Of a stretch of 64,000 nucleotides of DNA, positions 8,740 through 18,430 are shown in pieces (positions within the stretch are counted from its first letter, which is position 1; each line of letters starts with the position of its first letter). The notes beneath the pieces were generated by a model, which was not told where the DNA came from, made no database searches, and saw only the letters and a program-made list of their open reading frames with translations. The translations under genes and the position numbers were made by a program. This DNA is from Microbulbifer sp. VAAF005 (GTDB lineage Bacteria; Pseudomonadota; Gammaproteobacteria; Pseudomonadales; Cellvibrionaceae): positions 2,215,001 through 2,279,000 of the forward strand of contig NZ_CP120233.1 in NCBI RefSeq assembly GCF_030012985.1, given 5' to 3'.

Positions 8740-10413
8740 ATGACAGACCTGATAAAGCACATCCGCGACTCGGTAATCGGCGATATGCAAGCAATCGTAA
8801 CGCCATTTGGAAAACGTCCTCTGGTGTACGCCGATTACACAGCTTCCGGTCGTGCGCTGACATTTATCGAAGAGACTATCCGCCAGCAGGTACTGCCCTT
8901 CTATGCCAATACCCACAGCGAGAGCTCCTATACCGGTGCCCATACAACCGCGCTACGGGAGCAAGCCCGTGAAGAAATTCGTCAGGCAGTCAACGGCGGC
9001 GATAACCATAAAGTGATTTTTTGTGGTTCTGGTGCAACAGCCGCGATCAACAAATTGATCGATATTCTCAACTTGCGCCTGCCCGCAGACCTGGATAGGC
9101 AACACCAGCTCTTAAGTAGAATTCCCGAACATGATCGCCCGGTTATATTTATCGGCCCATACGAGCACCATTCCAATGAACTCCCCTGGCGAGAGAGCGT
9201 TGCCGATTTGATCGCTATTCCACTGGATCAAAGTGGCAAACTTGACCTTGAAGCACTGGAATCAGCACTGCGCGCCCATGCCCATAGACCACACAAAATC
9301 GGCAGTTTTTCTGCGGCCTCTAACGTAACCGGAATCAAAACAGATGTAGAGGCAGTGACTGCACTCCTTAAAAAACACGGAGCTCTATCTTTTTGGGACT
9401 ACGCCGCCGCAGCACCCTATGTGCAAATTAATATGCAAGGGCCAGCAACGCCGGATAGCCACTACCAAAAGGATGCCGTGTTTATCTCCCCGCACAAATT
9501 CATCGGAGGACCTGGCACCCCAGGTATTCTGGTTGTACACGAAGATCTGCTGAAAAATTCAGTACCTGCCACACCGGGAGGCGGTACCGTCCTTTATGTC
9601 ACGCCGGAAGATCACCGCTATCTGGAAGACGCCGAGCGCAGTGAAGAGGGCGGCACTCCAGCCATTATTGAGTCGATCAGGGCCGGTATGGTTTTCAAAC
9701 TTCAACAGACGGTGGGCGCAAAAGAGATTGGTCGACGCGAAACCCAATTTTTACAGCGGGCACTGCAACGCTGGTCGGAGGAGGAGGCCATTGAGATACT
9801 CGGCAATACTGACTCTGCGCGACTATCCATCATCTCCCTGCGAATTAAATGGAACAATAAGGACCTTCACTACGGTTTTGTGGTGGCATTGCTCAATGAC
9901 CTATTTGGTATTCAGGTTCGCGGAGGCTGCTCCTGTGCCGGTCCCTACGGACACGCTTTATTGGGCATCGATATGGCCCACAGTAAATCCCTGGAAGAAC
10001 AAATCCTGCAAGGTCACAAGGTACTGAGACCCGGTTGGATAAGACTCAATTTTAACTATTTTATCAGCGAGGAGGTCTTCGAATACTTATTGGAGGCAGT
10101 GGCCCTGGTCGCCATCTACGGCTGGAGATTGTTGCCGTTTTACCGTTTTGACCCACTCACCGGCGTATGGCGATATCAGGATAAGAAAATGAAGACATCG
10201 CTTGATATTTCTCAGCTGACATTTACCGAGAAAGACACGCAACAAGAGCAGGAAAACCGTTGCAACTTAAATCTTAAGAGCTATTTAATGATGGGAGAAA
10301 AAGAGCTTCGCAAAGTTGGTCGCGAAGCCCTTTTCTACGATTTAAGACTGCCCGATGAGGCAGAACCCCTACGCTGGTTTGCCAGCCCCCGGGAAGCGGC
10401 ACTGGCACTCTAA
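8740..10413 (+). CDS. Class V aminotransferase / cysteine desulfurase-like PLP enzyme
   Basis: A 557-residue PLP-dependent enzyme of the class V (NifS/SufS-like) fold. Residues 1-460 show the fold: VYADYTASGRALTFIEE near the N-terminus, GSGATAAINKLI, the Asp-containing FWDYAAAAPY, and the PLP lysine Lys253 in ISPHKFIGGPGTPG. GGCSCAGPYGH near residue 396 holds two cysteines close to where desulfurases keep their catalytic Cys. The last 90 or so residues form an extension not needed by the core. The gene is longer than IscS/SufS (about 400) and no Fe-S assembly gene is adjacent, so a housekeeping desulfurase role is unlikely. The divergent Lrp/AsnC gene suggests an amino acid substrate; which one cannot be said. 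Confidence 0.85.
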   Translation: MTDLIKHIRDSVIGDMQAIVTPFGKRPLVYADYTASGRALTFIEETIRQQVLPFYANTHSESSYTGAHTTALREQAREEIRQAVNGGDNHKVIFCGSGATAAINKLIDILNLRLPADLDRQHQLLSRIPEHDRPVIFIGPYEHHSNELPWRESVADLIAIPLDQSGKLDLEALESALRAHAHRPHKIGSFSAASNVTGIKTDVEAVTALLKKHGALSFWDYAAAAPYVQINMQGPATPDSHYQKDAVFISPHKFIGGPGTPGILVVHEDLLKNSVPATPGGGTVLYVTPEDHRYLEDAERSEEGGTPAIIESIRAGMVFKLQQTVGAKEIGRRETQFLQRALQRWSEEEAIEILGNTDSARLSIISLRIKWNNKDLHYGFVVALLNDLFGIQVRGGCSCAGPYGHALLGIDMAHSKSLEEQILQGHKVLRPGWIRLNFNYFISEEVFEYLLEAVALVAIYGWRLLPFYRFDPLTGVWRYQDKKMKTSLDISQLTFTEKDTQQEQENRCNLNLKSYLMMGEKELRKVGREALFYDLRLPDEAEPLRWFASPREAALAL

Positions 10414-10432
10414 GTGGGAAGCGAAGAGGCTT

Positions 10433-11335
10433 CTACCGCAACAGCAACAGAGGCTGACGGGCTTTCAACAACATTTTTACAGTGATGCTTCCCATCAGAA
10501 GGTCGTGCAGGCGGTTGTGACTGAAAGCTCCCATCACGGTTAGGTCAATCTGGTGCTCAGTTTGGTAGGCCACCAAAGCTTCAACGGTATTGCCAGTGAG
10601 ATTACTGGCAGTGCAAGTGAGTCCTGCAGAATCCAGTTTGGCCGAGGCTTCAGCCAACAAATTCTCCGCAGTTTCAGCGGGCCCTACATAGACAAGGTGA
10701 CAGGAGAGTTCGCGAAATAATGGGCTCTCTGCAACCATCGCCAATGCCTTGCACGAGGCCTCACTGCCATCGTAGGCAAGCATCACCCTGCTGGGCTCTG
10801 TGAAGTCCCGATTGACCACCAGAATCGGCTTGTGCAGTGAGCGCACTACTGTCTCCAGGTGAGCGCCAAGTCCACGCTCAGAATCCCCGTGCTCTTCACC
10901 GCGAATTCCTAACACCAGCGCGCGAATGGAGTCTTCCATTTCCACCACTGATTCTGTCAGGCTGTCGTGACGCTGGCAGGCTTTGATATTTTGCACACCG
11001 GCATCTTCGGCGCGGCTGCGGGCGGCCTGTAGCATCAGCTTGCCCTGCTGCACCATTAACTGCGCCCGCTGCTGCTCCAGCGCAGTTAACTCTTCCAGCA
11101 ACTCCTCCTGACTTCCCAGGCCAATACTGCCGGTAAAATCGGTTACCGCAGGGACACTGCTTCTTTCGATGTTGTGCAACAGCTTCAGCGGTGCTTGCAG
11201 GCTCCTGGCCAGCCAGGCCGAGTAATCACACACCGCTCCAGTGTAATGAGAGCCATCGATACAAGAGAGTATCAATGGCGCCTTGCCGCCATTACCTGTG
11301 TTCTCATTGCTATTTTCGCTGTTGCTTACGGCCAT
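10433..11335 (-). CDS. Tandem universal stress protein (UspA x2)
   Basis: A 300-residue cytoplasmic protein with two UspA domains in tandem, about residues 15-160 and 168-300. The second domain ends with VMGAFSHNRLHDLLMGS, close to the G-x2-G-x9-G(S/T) nucleotide-binding signature; the first has VLGIRGEEHG at the matching place and looks degenerate. The start is the ATG at 11335, whose first base is the last base of the TGA stop of the SulP gene (TGATG). This implies translational coupling. Usp proteins paired with transporters often act as nucleotide-sensing regulatory partners, so a regulatory role on the SulP permease is inferred rather than shown. Confidence 0.9.
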   Translation of the reverse strand: MAVSNSENSNENTGNGGKAPLILSCIDGSHYTGAVCDYSAWLARSLQAPLKLLHNIERSSVPAVTDFTGSIGLGSQEELLEELTALEQQRAQLMVQQGKLMLQAARSRAEDAGVQNIKACQRHDSLTESVVEMEDSIRALVLGIRGEEHGDSERGLGAHLETVVRSLHKPILVVNRDFTEPSRVMLAYDGSEASCKALAMVAESPLFRELSCHLVYVGPAETAENLLAEASAKLDSAGLTCTASNLTGNTVEALVAYQTEHQIDLTVMGAFSHNRLHDLLMGSITVKMLLKARQPLLLLR

Positions 11336-12837
11336 CAATGTCCTCCAAGAACCCGCTCAATTTCCTCGGGCTTATCGTGTACGCCAAAACGGTCGACGAT
11401 CGTTTCACTGGCCTCATTCAGTCCTACCAGTTCAACTTGTGCTCCCTCGCGGCGGAACTTAAGCACCACCTTATCCAGCGCATTAACCCCGGAAACATCC
11501 CAGAAATGCGCACGGTTGAGGTCGATCACCACCGTATCCACCACCTCTTTGAAATCAAATGAAGCGGTAAACTTATCGGCTGAATTGAAAAATACCTGCC
11601 CAATGACCTTGTAAGTGCGGCGACTCTGCTTTTCATCCAGAGAGCTGCTCACATACATAAAGTGACTGACTTTGTTGGCAAAGAACAGCGATGCCAACAG
11701 CACACCGACAAATACACCATAGGCCAGGTTGTGAGTCCACACTACCACAACCACAGTGGCCAGCATGACCAAATTTGTAGAGAGTGGGTAGTGCTTCAGG
11801 TTGCGGATGGAGCCCCAGTCAAAGGTGCCGATAGAGACCATAATCATGACTGCCACCAGCGCCGCCATGGGGATCACAGCAACCCAGTCACTGATAAACA
11901 CTACCAGTGTCAGCAGACCGATACCGGCCACCAGAGTGGAAAGACGGCCGCGGCCACCGGATTTCACATTAATAACAGACTGGCCGATCATCGCACAGCC
12001 AGCCATACCACCCAGGGTACCCGCAGCAATATTGGCAATACCCTGACCTTTACACTCGCGGTTCTTGTCACTGGTAGTATCCGTCAGGTCGTCGACAATC
12101 GTCGCGGTCATCAGGGATTCCAGCAAGCCCACAACGGCCAGACCTGCGGAGTAGGGAAAGATAATCTGTAAGGTTTCAAAGTTAAGCGGAACTTCTGGCC
12201 AGAGGAAAACAGGCAAAGTATCCGGCAGCTCACCCATATCGCCGACAGTGCGAATATCCAATCCCATAGTCACCGCCACTGCGGTGAGGAGCAGAATACA
12301 CACCAGCGGTGATGGCACAGCCTTGCCAATCACGGGGATATAAGGGAACAGGTAAATAATCCCCAGACCCGCCGCAGTCATTGCATAGACTTCCCAGGTG
12401 CCGCCGATCAATTCCGGCATTTGCGCCAGGAATATCAATATTGCCAGGGCATTGACGAACCCTGTCACCACAGCCCGGGAGACAAAACTCATTAAGCTCC
12501 CCAGCTTCAGGTAACCCGCAATAATTTGCAGTACCCCCGTCAATAAGGTTGCCGCAAGCAAATATTGCAGCCCGTGTTCCTTCACCAGGGTCACCATCAG
12601 CAGAGCCATGGCCCCGGTGGCAGCGGAGATCATTCCCGGGCGACCGCCAACAAATGCAATCACAACAGCAATACAGAAAGAGGCGTAGAGCCCGACCCTG
12701 GGGTCAACGCCCGCGATAATCGAGAAAGCGATGGCTTCGGGTATCAAAGCCAAGGCCACTACCAGGCCGGCGAGAACATCCCGACGTATGTTGCCGAACC
12801 AGTCGGCTTTGGTCGATGAGAGCAGCGAAGGAAACAT
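11335..12837 (-). CDS. SulP family inorganic anion transporter with STAS domain
   Basis: A 500-residue SLC26/SulP permease with a hydrophobic transport domain of 10-14 helices (about residues 15-390) and a cytoplasmic STAS domain (about 395-495; [19 protein letters not shown] carries the STAS Asp and Ser region). [20 protein letters not shown] is the conserved SulP start. Family members carry sulfate, bicarbonate or dicarboxylates; the sequence alone does not decide. It is translationally coupled to the tandem Usp gene. It diverges from the exporter operon starting at 13210 across a 372-base region. Confidence 0.92.
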   Translation of the reverse strand: MFPSLLSSTKADWFGNIRRDVLAGLVVALALIPEAIAFSIIAGVDPRVGLYASFCIAVVIAFVGGRPGMISAATGAMALLMVTLVKEHGLQYLLAATLLTGVLQIIAGYLKLGSLMSFVSRAVVTGFVNALAILIFLAQMPELIGGTWEVYAMTAAGLGIIYLFPYIPVIGKAVPSPLVCILLLTAVAVTMGLDIRTVGDMGELPDTLPVFLWPEVPLNFETLQIIFPYSAGLAVVGLLESLMTATIVDDLTDTTSDKNRECKGQGIANIAAGTLGGMAGCAMIGQSVINVKSGGRGRLSTLVAGIGLLTLVVFISDWVAVIPMAALVAVMIMVSIGTFDWGSIRNLKHYPLSTNLVMLATVVVVVWTHNLAYGVFVGVLLASLFFANKVSHFMYVSSSLDEKQSRRTYKVIGQVFFNSADKFTASFDFKEVVDTVVIDLNRAHFWDVSGVNALDKVVLKFRREGAQVELVGLNEASETIVDRFGVHDKPEEIERVLGGH

Positions 12838-12958
12838 AGGAGACAGCTAATTAAATTGAGATTGATCAAAAAAAGGCCGCGCACTCTACCATAAACGGCA
12901 GCAACCCCGCATGGCACAACCCCCCTATCCCCACTTTTCCTCTGACAAATATCAGAGC

Positions 12959-13013
12959 TGTCCTCTGCCGTCCGACTGCGGACAAGGCGGACACCGGACA
13001 CTTTTTGCGGACA
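12959..13013 (+). promoter_or_regulatory. Cluster of CGGACA sites, candidate enhancer for a sigma-54 activator
   Basis: CGGACA occurs at 12979, 12988, 12995 and 13008, and inverted TGTCC/GTCCG copies occur at 12959 and 12970. GTCCG-ACTG-CGGAC at 12970-12983 is a perfect dyad. The cluster lies about 75-130 bases upstream of a sigma-54 promoter, where NtrC-type activators bind. The probable protein is the response regulator encoded at 18519. Sites read directly; the link is inferred. Confidence 0.6.
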
Positions 13014-13088
13014 CCCTCAAGAAAACAAAAAAACACAAAAATCTAAAAAATTCCTTTTATTTCAACAGGTTAAACAAAACTTAACTGT

Positions 13089-13103
13089 TGGCATGCTTAT
13101 TGC
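13089..13103 (+). promoter_or_regulatory. Sigma-54 (-24/-12) promoter of the exporter operon
   Basis: TTGGCATGCTTATTGCG at 13088-13104 matches the RpoN consensus TGGCAC-N5-TTGC, with GG (13090-13091) and GC (13102-13103) separated by exactly 10 bases. The expected start of transcription is near 13115, about 95 bases before the adaptor gene. The same cluster encodes an NtrC-type regulator with the sigma-54 contact loop, which supports the call. Confidence 0.75.
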
Positions 13104-13209
13104 GATACCCCTCCTAACAAGCAGATTCTTAACTCTGAATCCAAATTTCCAAAAGCCTGCATCCAAATACCAACGACAGGCAAAACAGTAAGAGAAACGG
13201 AAAGCCGCA

Positions 13210-14490
13210 ATGATTAGAGATACTTCCAGACAAGATACCAAGATAGAAGCCGTGCCGGTTTGGAAGAACAAAAAGGTCGTCAAAGTCTCGGTATTTGCCA
13301 GTTTGACAGTGGCATTCCTGATCTGGGGTATCAGCTCCTGGCACAGCAATAGCTCCGTCGACAGCACCCTTTCCCTGTCCCAAATCAATATCGCCCAGGT
13401 CCAGCGAGGAGACCTGGTGCGGGACCTGGTGGTTCAGGGCCAAGTGGTCGCTGCAAACAGCCCAACGCTTTTCAGCCCTGCCCAGGGCATTGTGAAGTTT
13501 GCGGTGAAAGCTGGGGATACCGTTGACGAAGGGCAATTGCTGGCCACAGTCGACAGTCCGGAACTATCCAATCAGCTGGCCCAGGAAAACGCCCAACTCA
13601 ACCAGCTGACGGTGAACCTACAGCGCCAAAAAATCCAGGCCAAACGCCAGCATATGGAAAACCAGCAAAAGGCCGACCTGGCCAAAGTCAACCTCACCGC
13701 TGCCAAGCGAGAGTTGAGACGTGCAGAGCTGTCTATGGAAAAGCAAATTATCTCGCGGCTGGATTTTGAAAAAACCAAGGACGATATGGCCCGCGCCCAG
13801 CTGGAGTACGAACAAGCCGTACAAAATGCGGGACTGGAAAAAGAATCACTGACCTTTGAAACCCAGAACCTGGAACTCCAGGTCTCACAACAACGTCTTC
13901 AGGTAGAAGAAACTGAGCGCCGTGTACGCGAGCTGAACATTATCTCACCGGTCAACGGCACCGTCGGTAGCTTGGCTGTGGCGCAGCGCAGCGCCGTAGG
14001 TGCCAATGCGCCACTTATTACAGTCGTCGATCTCACCAGTTTTGAACTCGAGGCCAAGGTGCCGGAAAACTATGCCGACGATCTGGGCATCAGCATGGCC
14101 GTGGCAATCAATCTCGGTGGAAAAGAATTATCCGGGGAAATTACCGCAATCTCCCCCGAAGTCATCAACGGTCAGGTGGTTGCACGGGTTCGCTTTACCG
14201 AGGGCCAGCCGAAAAAGCTGCGACAAAATCTCCGCCTTACCGCCCGCATACTGCTGGAAAACCGCAATAACGTACTACTGGTCAAACGCGGTGGCTTTCT
14301 CGATCAAAGCGGTGGCAATCATGCCTTTCGCTTGAACAGCGAACAACAGGCGGAGCGAGTTTCCATCCAGATAGGCGCCTTTGGCTTAAAACAGGTGGAA
14401 ATTGTCTCAGGCCTGCAAGAGGGAGACAGAATCATTATCTCCTCTTCCGAGGAGCTCGAAAATGCCCAGCTGGTTGCGCTGACAGATTAA
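13210..14490 (+). CDS. HlyD/MacA-type periplasmic adaptor of an ABC exporter
   Basis: A 426-residue membrane-fusion protein joining an inner-membrane ABC transporter to the outer membrane. It has one N-terminal membrane anchor (about residues 28-46; VSVFASLTVAFLIWGISSW) and then a split biotinyl-lipoyl domain (QGIVKFAVKAGDTVDEGQLL and INGTVGSLAVA-like block). A long alpha-helical coiled coil follows (about 115-235, rich in Gln, Glu, Arg and Leu), then beta-barrel and proximal domains. The coiled coil is longer than in RND adaptors. It is the first gene of a run with an ATPase and two permeases and sits behind a sigma-54 promoter. Confidence 0.9.
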   Translation: MIRDTSRQDTKIEAVPVWKNKKVVKVSVFASLTVAFLIWGISSWHSNSSVDSTLSLSQINIAQVQRGDLVRDLVVQGQVVAANSPTLFSPAQGIVKFAVKAGDTVDEGQLLATVDSPELSNQLAQENAQLNQLTVNLQRQKIQAKRQHMENQQKADLAKVNLTAAKRELRRAELSMEKQIISRLDFEKTKDDMARAQLEYEQAVQNAGLEKESLTFETQNLELQVSQQRLQVEETERRVRELNIISPVNGTVGSLAVAQRSAVGANAPLITVVDLTSFELEAKVPENYADDLGISMAVAINLGGKELSGEITAISPEVINGQVVARVRFTEGQPKKLRQNLRLTARILLENRNNVLLVKRGGFLDQSGGNHAFRLNSEQQAERVSIQIGAFGLKQVEIVSGLQEGDRIIISSSEELENAQLVALTD

Positions 14491-14572
14491 CCCGGAATTC
14501 AAATTGGAGCTCGGTATAGCTCCTTAGTAAATCAATCAATAGTTTAAAGTTTAAGAAAAAGGGAATATCGCA

Positions 14573-15274
14573 ATGTTGAAAATGAACAATATCCGTAAAA
14601 GTTTCCGTACCGATACTATAGAAACTCATGCGCTGCGCGATTTCAGCCTAGAGGTTAAAGAGGGCGAATTTGTTTCGGTGACCGGCCCCAGTGGCTCCGG
14701 TAAAACCACCTTTCTCAACATCGCCGGTCTGCTGGAAACTCCCACCAGTGGAGAATACCTGCTCGACGGTGAGAATGTCAGTAATCTCAATGACCGCCAG
14801 CGTTCACATCTGCGCAACGAAAAGATAGGCTTTATTTTCCAGGGATTTAACCTGATTCCCGACCTGACCTTATTCGACAATATCGACGTTCCCCTGCGCT
14901 ATCGTGGTTTCAATGCAAAAGAACGCCGCAAACGTATTGAAAAAGTGCTCGAGCAGGTAGGTCTTTCTGCACGCGCCAAGCACCTGCCAGCACAGCTCTC
15001 CGGTGGACAGCAGCAACGTATCGCTATCGCTCGCGCTTTAGCCGGCGAGCCCCGTTTTTTACTCGCGGACGAGCCCACCGGCAACCTCGACTCCTTAATG
15101 GCCCGCCAGGTAATGGAGCTACTGGAGTTTATTAACGAGTGGGGAACCACCATTGTGATGGTTACCCACGATCCGGAACTCGCTCGCCGTGCCCATCGCA
15201 ACATCCAGATCGTGGATGGACAGGTTTGTGATTTACGTGCGGTCCCCGAGCAGCCTGCTGCCGTTACTGCTTAA
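14573..15274 (+). CDS. ABC transporter ATP-binding protein, MacB/LolD type
   Basis: A 233-residue ATPase. Walker A is GPSGSGKTT (about residues 39-47), the signature is LSGGQQQRIAIARAL, Walker B is FLLADEPTGNLDS, and the switch His lies in IVMVTHDPELA. The TGNLDS D-loop and the overall form are typical of the MacB/LolD group, which works with FtsX-like permeases and mechanotransmission rather than classical transport. It lies 82 bases after the adaptor gene and 12 bases before the first permease, clearly one operon. Confidence 0.95.
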   Translation: MLKMNNIRKSFRTDTIETHALRDFSLEVKEGEFVSVTGPSGSGKTTFLNIAGLLETPTSGEYLLDGENVSNLNDRQRSHLRNEKIGFIFQGFNLIPDLTLFDNIDVPLRYRGFNAKERRKRIEKVLEQVGLSARAKHLPAQLSGGQQQRIAIARALAGEPRFLLADEPTGNLDSLMARQVMELLEFINEWGTTIVMVTHDPELARRAHRNIQIVDGQVCDLRAVPEQPAAVTA

Positions 15275-15286
15275 GGAGTCTGCACC

Positions 15287-16600
15287 ATGTTTGGATACTA
15301 TATTTCCCTGGCTTTGCGCAGCCTGCGCGGTACGCCAATTTTAAGCGGCTTGATGATCTCTGCTATTGCGGTGGGCGTCGGAGCCTCCATGACTGTTCTC
15401 ACCCTCAACTATATGATGTCGCAAAATGCACTCCAGCATAAAGATGACGTTCTTTTCGCTGTGCAGCTGGATGGTTGGAACCCTAAGGAAGCTGCAAATA
15501 CGGCCAATGAGATACCCTGGCAATTGACTTACCAGGATACACAAGCGCTTCTACGCTCAGATATTCCAACTCGCCAAGTTGCCATGCACCGCTTCGGGTT
15601 TACGGTTCAACTTGAAAACTCATCGATGCGCCCTTTTACCGCATCTACCCGCGTCACTACGCGCGATTTTTTCTCCCTTTTTGATGTGCCTTTTATTTAC
15701 GGCGGTACCTGGGAAAATGAAGCAGACTCTTCTCATGTCGCGGTTGTTGTTCTATCCAAGTCGATGAATGACAAATTATTTTCTGGCGAAGACAGTGTAG
15801 GCAAATCCATCATCCTAAATGGCGAGCCCTTTACTGTTGTTGGCGTTATTGATCACTGGGAGCCTGCTCCTAAAGTTTATGACCTTAACAACAGTGCCTT
15901 TGGCAGCGCCGAAAAACTGTTTGTGCCCTTCGGGCTACATAGGAAACTGGAGATATACAGCTGGGGAAACACCAATGGGTGGAAAAATGGTGAAGGCCAT
16001 GGCTACGAGGGATTCCTACAAAGTGAGGATATTTGGATACAGTATTGGGTCGAGATAAATAGTAGCGACCAAAAAGCTCAATATGAAGATTTCCTGACTG
16101 CATATATTAATGGTGAAAAAATACAGGGGCGCTTTGAACGACCATTAAAATTTGCCCTGAGCAAGCCCTCTGAATGGCTGGTTCTTAACGAAGTCCTCAG
16201 AGATGATAACCGTGTATTGGGCTGGATATCTCTGGCTTTCTTATTAGTTTGTATCATCAATGCTGTAGCTTTATTGCTCGCTAAGTTTTTGCGTAAAGCA
16301 CCCGAGGCTGGTGTCCGACGTGCCCTGGGAGCGAGCAGAGGCGCTATATTTACCCAACACTTAATTGAAAGTTCTGCCATTGGATTAATCGGTGGTATCG
16401 CCGGAATATTCATTGCAGTCATGGGTATTAGTGGAATTCGCTACCTAGCCATGGGGCAAATGGATACTGTTGCTACGATGGATTGGATAATGATGATTGC
16501 AGCCATCGCTCTCGCTTTGATTGCAAGCCTACTCGCAGGAATCTATCCGGCTTGGCGTATCAGCCGTACCAACCCCTCCATTTATCTGAAAACCCAGTAA
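15287..16600 (+). CDS. ABC transporter permease, FtsX/MacB type (first)
   Basis: A 437-residue permease with one N-terminal helix (about 18-42; LSGLMISAIAVGVGASMTVLTL), a large periplasmic MacB-PCD domain (about 45-300) and three C-terminal helices (LGWISLAFLLVCIINAVALLL; IGLIGGIAGIFIAVMGISG; MMIAAIALALIASLLAG). The cytoplasmic coupling segment EAGVRRALGASRGAIFTQHL matches the FtsX domain. It pairs with a second, diverged permease directly downstream, so the transporter is probably a heterodimer rather than the MacB homodimer. Confidence 0.92.
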   Translation: MFGYYISLALRSLRGTPILSGLMISAIAVGVGASMTVLTLNYMMSQNALQHKDDVLFAVQLDGWNPKEAANTANEIPWQLTYQDTQALLRSDIPTRQVAMHRFGFTVQLENSSMRPFTASTRVTTRDFFSLFDVPFIYGGTWENEADSSHVAVVVLSKSMNDKLFSGEDSVGKSIILNGEPFTVVGVIDHWEPAPKVYDLNNSAFGSAEKLFVPFGLHRKLEIYSWGNTNGWKNGEGHGYEGFLQSEDIWIQYWVEINSSDQKAQYEDFLTAYINGEKIQGRFERPLKFALSKPSEWLVLNEVLRDDNRVLGWISLAFLLVCIINAVALLLAKFLRKAPEAGVRRALGASRGAIFTQHLIESSAIGLIGGIAGIFIAVMGISGIRYLAMGQMDTVATMDWIMMIAAIALALIASLLAGIYPAWRISRTNPSIYLKTQ

Positions 16601-16609
16601 GGCCGAATC

Positions 16610-17815
16610 ATGTTGGAATTGAAACCTATGTTGTCTGCCCTCTGGCGCAACAAAATATCAGCAATGTTAATCGCTATGCAGCTAGCATTAACATTGGCGA
16701 TCATCAGTAACATTGTGGTTATTGTACAGGATCGCATTGGCAAGATAACACGACCGACAGGTATTGCCGTGGAAGAAATTATTGCTATAAACGTTATGGC
16801 AATCCCCCAAGATTACGACATGATCAGTGCAGCTTCTTCTGATTTAAAATTGCTACGCGAACTGTCCCACGTCAAGGACGCATCTGTTACACAGCAAGTA
16901 CCCTTATCACAATCAGGATCTGCTGGCGTATTTTACACGCAGCCAAATCAGGAAATCGGTGGGGTCGTCTCCAACCGTTACAATACAGATCCACACTTCA
17001 TTAATACTCTAGGTCTTAATTTAATTGCGGGCCGAAATTTTACAGATGTGGAAATGCAGTATTTTGACCCTAATGAAATCAGGGAAATGTCAGTTGCCAT
17101 TATCACTAAGCAGTTCGCTGAAAAACTGTACCCTAACCAGGACCCTATAGGTAAACCTTTATATGATGGCAACAACCATCCAATAGAAATCATTGGTGTT
17201 GTCGAGAGACATCTGGGAGCCTGGGTAGGATGGTCAAACGCAGGTAATGTAGCCTTTTTTCCCGTCGTTAGAAACACGCAAGATATAAATTATTTAGTTC
17301 GGACTGAATCAGGAAAGCGCAATGACGTACTGAAGGTACTAGAGGAAAAATTATCTGAACGCGACCCTCAAAGAGTAATAAAAACAAAAGTACTTACAGA
17401 GTATGTCGCCCGAAGTTATGCCCGCGATAATTTAATGGTTAAAGTCCTATCTATTGTTGCTGCCATGTTGAGTTTTATTGTAGCTCTTGGCATTGTAGGC
17501 CTAACCATATTCTGGATTAATCAAAGGGCCAAACAAATTGGGGTTAGACGTGCATTAGGAGCCACCCGCACCAATATCAGTCGCTATTTTCTTATAGAAA
17601 ACGGAATGATAGCGAGCCTGGGTATCGCAGTTGGCAGTGCAGCAGCACTAATTGCCAATCAATATATGGTTCGCGATTACTCACAGCCCACTTTGACAAT
17701 TGCACCCCTAGTTGTTTGTGCATTACTGGTACTTTTAGTCAGTCTTGTAGCTGCACTTGCCCCAGCGTTACGAGCAGCGAATATATCGCCGGCAACAGCC
17801 ACCCGAAGTATCTAA
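16610..17815 (+). CDS. ABC transporter permease, FtsX/MacB type (second)
   Basis: A 401-residue partner permease with the same plan: N-terminal helix (MLIAMQLALTLAIISNIVVIV), periplasmic domain, and three C-terminal helices with IGVRRALGATRTNISRYFL as coupling segment. The periplasmic domain diverges from that of the first permease and contains QQVPLSQSGSAGVFYT and GVVERHLGAWVGW. It starts 9 bases after the previous stop. Base composition is clearly more AT-rich than that of the adaptor and ATPase genes, which may reflect a different history or relaxed constraint. Substrate unknown. Confidence 0.9.
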   Translation: MLELKPMLSALWRNKISAMLIAMQLALTLAIISNIVVIVQDRIGKITRPTGIAVEEIIAINVMAIPQDYDMISAASSDLKLLRELSHVKDASVTQQVPLSQSGSAGVFYTQPNQEIGGVVSNRYNTDPHFINTLGLNLIAGRNFTDVEMQYFDPNEIREMSVAIITKQFAEKLYPNQDPIGKPLYDGNNHPIEIIGVVERHLGAWVGWSNAGNVAFFPVVRNTQDINYLVRTESGKRNDVLKVLEEKLSERDPQRVIKTKVLTEYVARSYARDNLMVKVLSIVAAMLSFIVALGIVGLTIFWINQRAKQIGVRRALGATRTNISRYFLIENGMIASLGIAVGSAAALIANQYMVRDYSQPTLTIAPLVVCALLVLLVSLVAALAPALRAANISPATATRSI

Positions 17816-17876
17816 ATAACAACCTTGAGGGGGTGGCCTACTTGCTCGCCCCCAGCAAACAATAAGGACATTGATT

Positions 17877-18401
17877 TTGTTAAAAAAAATATTTTCTTTA
17901 TTTTTTATGGGGCTGCCCCTCCTAAGCTCAGCTTCTCAAGCTGAAAAACATCCAGTTATTGCTGGACCAATAGCAAATGAAGAATTAGTACAACAAATTA
18001 CAAAAGCTGACCAACGCTTATTTGATGCGTTATTCAACAATTGTGATCTAAGAGAAGCACAAAACCTGGTGACCGATGATTTTGAAATGTACCATGACAA
18101 GTGGGGTCAAACAGCGAAGTCTGGAGAAGAGTTTGTCAAGGCCATTACCAATATGTGTAAACAGCGTGAAAATGGAAATGATATTCGTGCACGTCGTGAA
18201 TTGGTAATCGAGAGTTCTAAAGTCTACCCCGTCAACCATTATGGTGCTATTCAGTCCGGTACCCATCGATTTTATGGCATCAATGACGACAATTCTGAAG
18301 TCTTACGGGAAAGTTCTCAGTTCACTCATCTCTGGAAACAGGTTGATGATAAGTGGCAGCTCGCGAGGGTACTTAGCTTCGACCATAAACCCGCTGAGTA
18401 A
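17877..18401 (+). CDS. Exported DUF4440 / NTF2-like protein
   Basis: A protein of about 174 residues with a Sec signal peptide (KKIFSLFFMGLPLLSSASQA, cleavage probably after SQA). A cone-shaped NTF2-like domain follows, with EELVQQITKADQRLFDALFN, then AQNLVTDDFEMYHDKWGQ and FTHLWKQVDDKWQLARVLSF, as in DUF4440 proteins. Both possible starts are TTG (17871 and 17877); the second has AAGGA eight bases upstream and gives a clean Lys-rich signal peptide. It sits 55 or so bases after the second permease and before the regulator. A periplasmic role near the exporter, for instance binding a substrate, is inference only. Confidence 0.75.
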   Translation: MLKKIFSLFFMGLPLLSSASQAEKHPVIAGPIANEELVQQITKADQRLFDALFNNCDLREAQNLVTDDFEMYHDKWGQTAKSGEEFVKAITNMCKQRENGNDIRARRELVIESSKVYPVNHYGAIQSGTHRFYGINDDNSEVLRESSQFTHLWKQVDDKWQLARVLSFDHKPAE

Positions 18402-18430
18402 CATATCGGCCACCAACTCTCCCGAACCTA

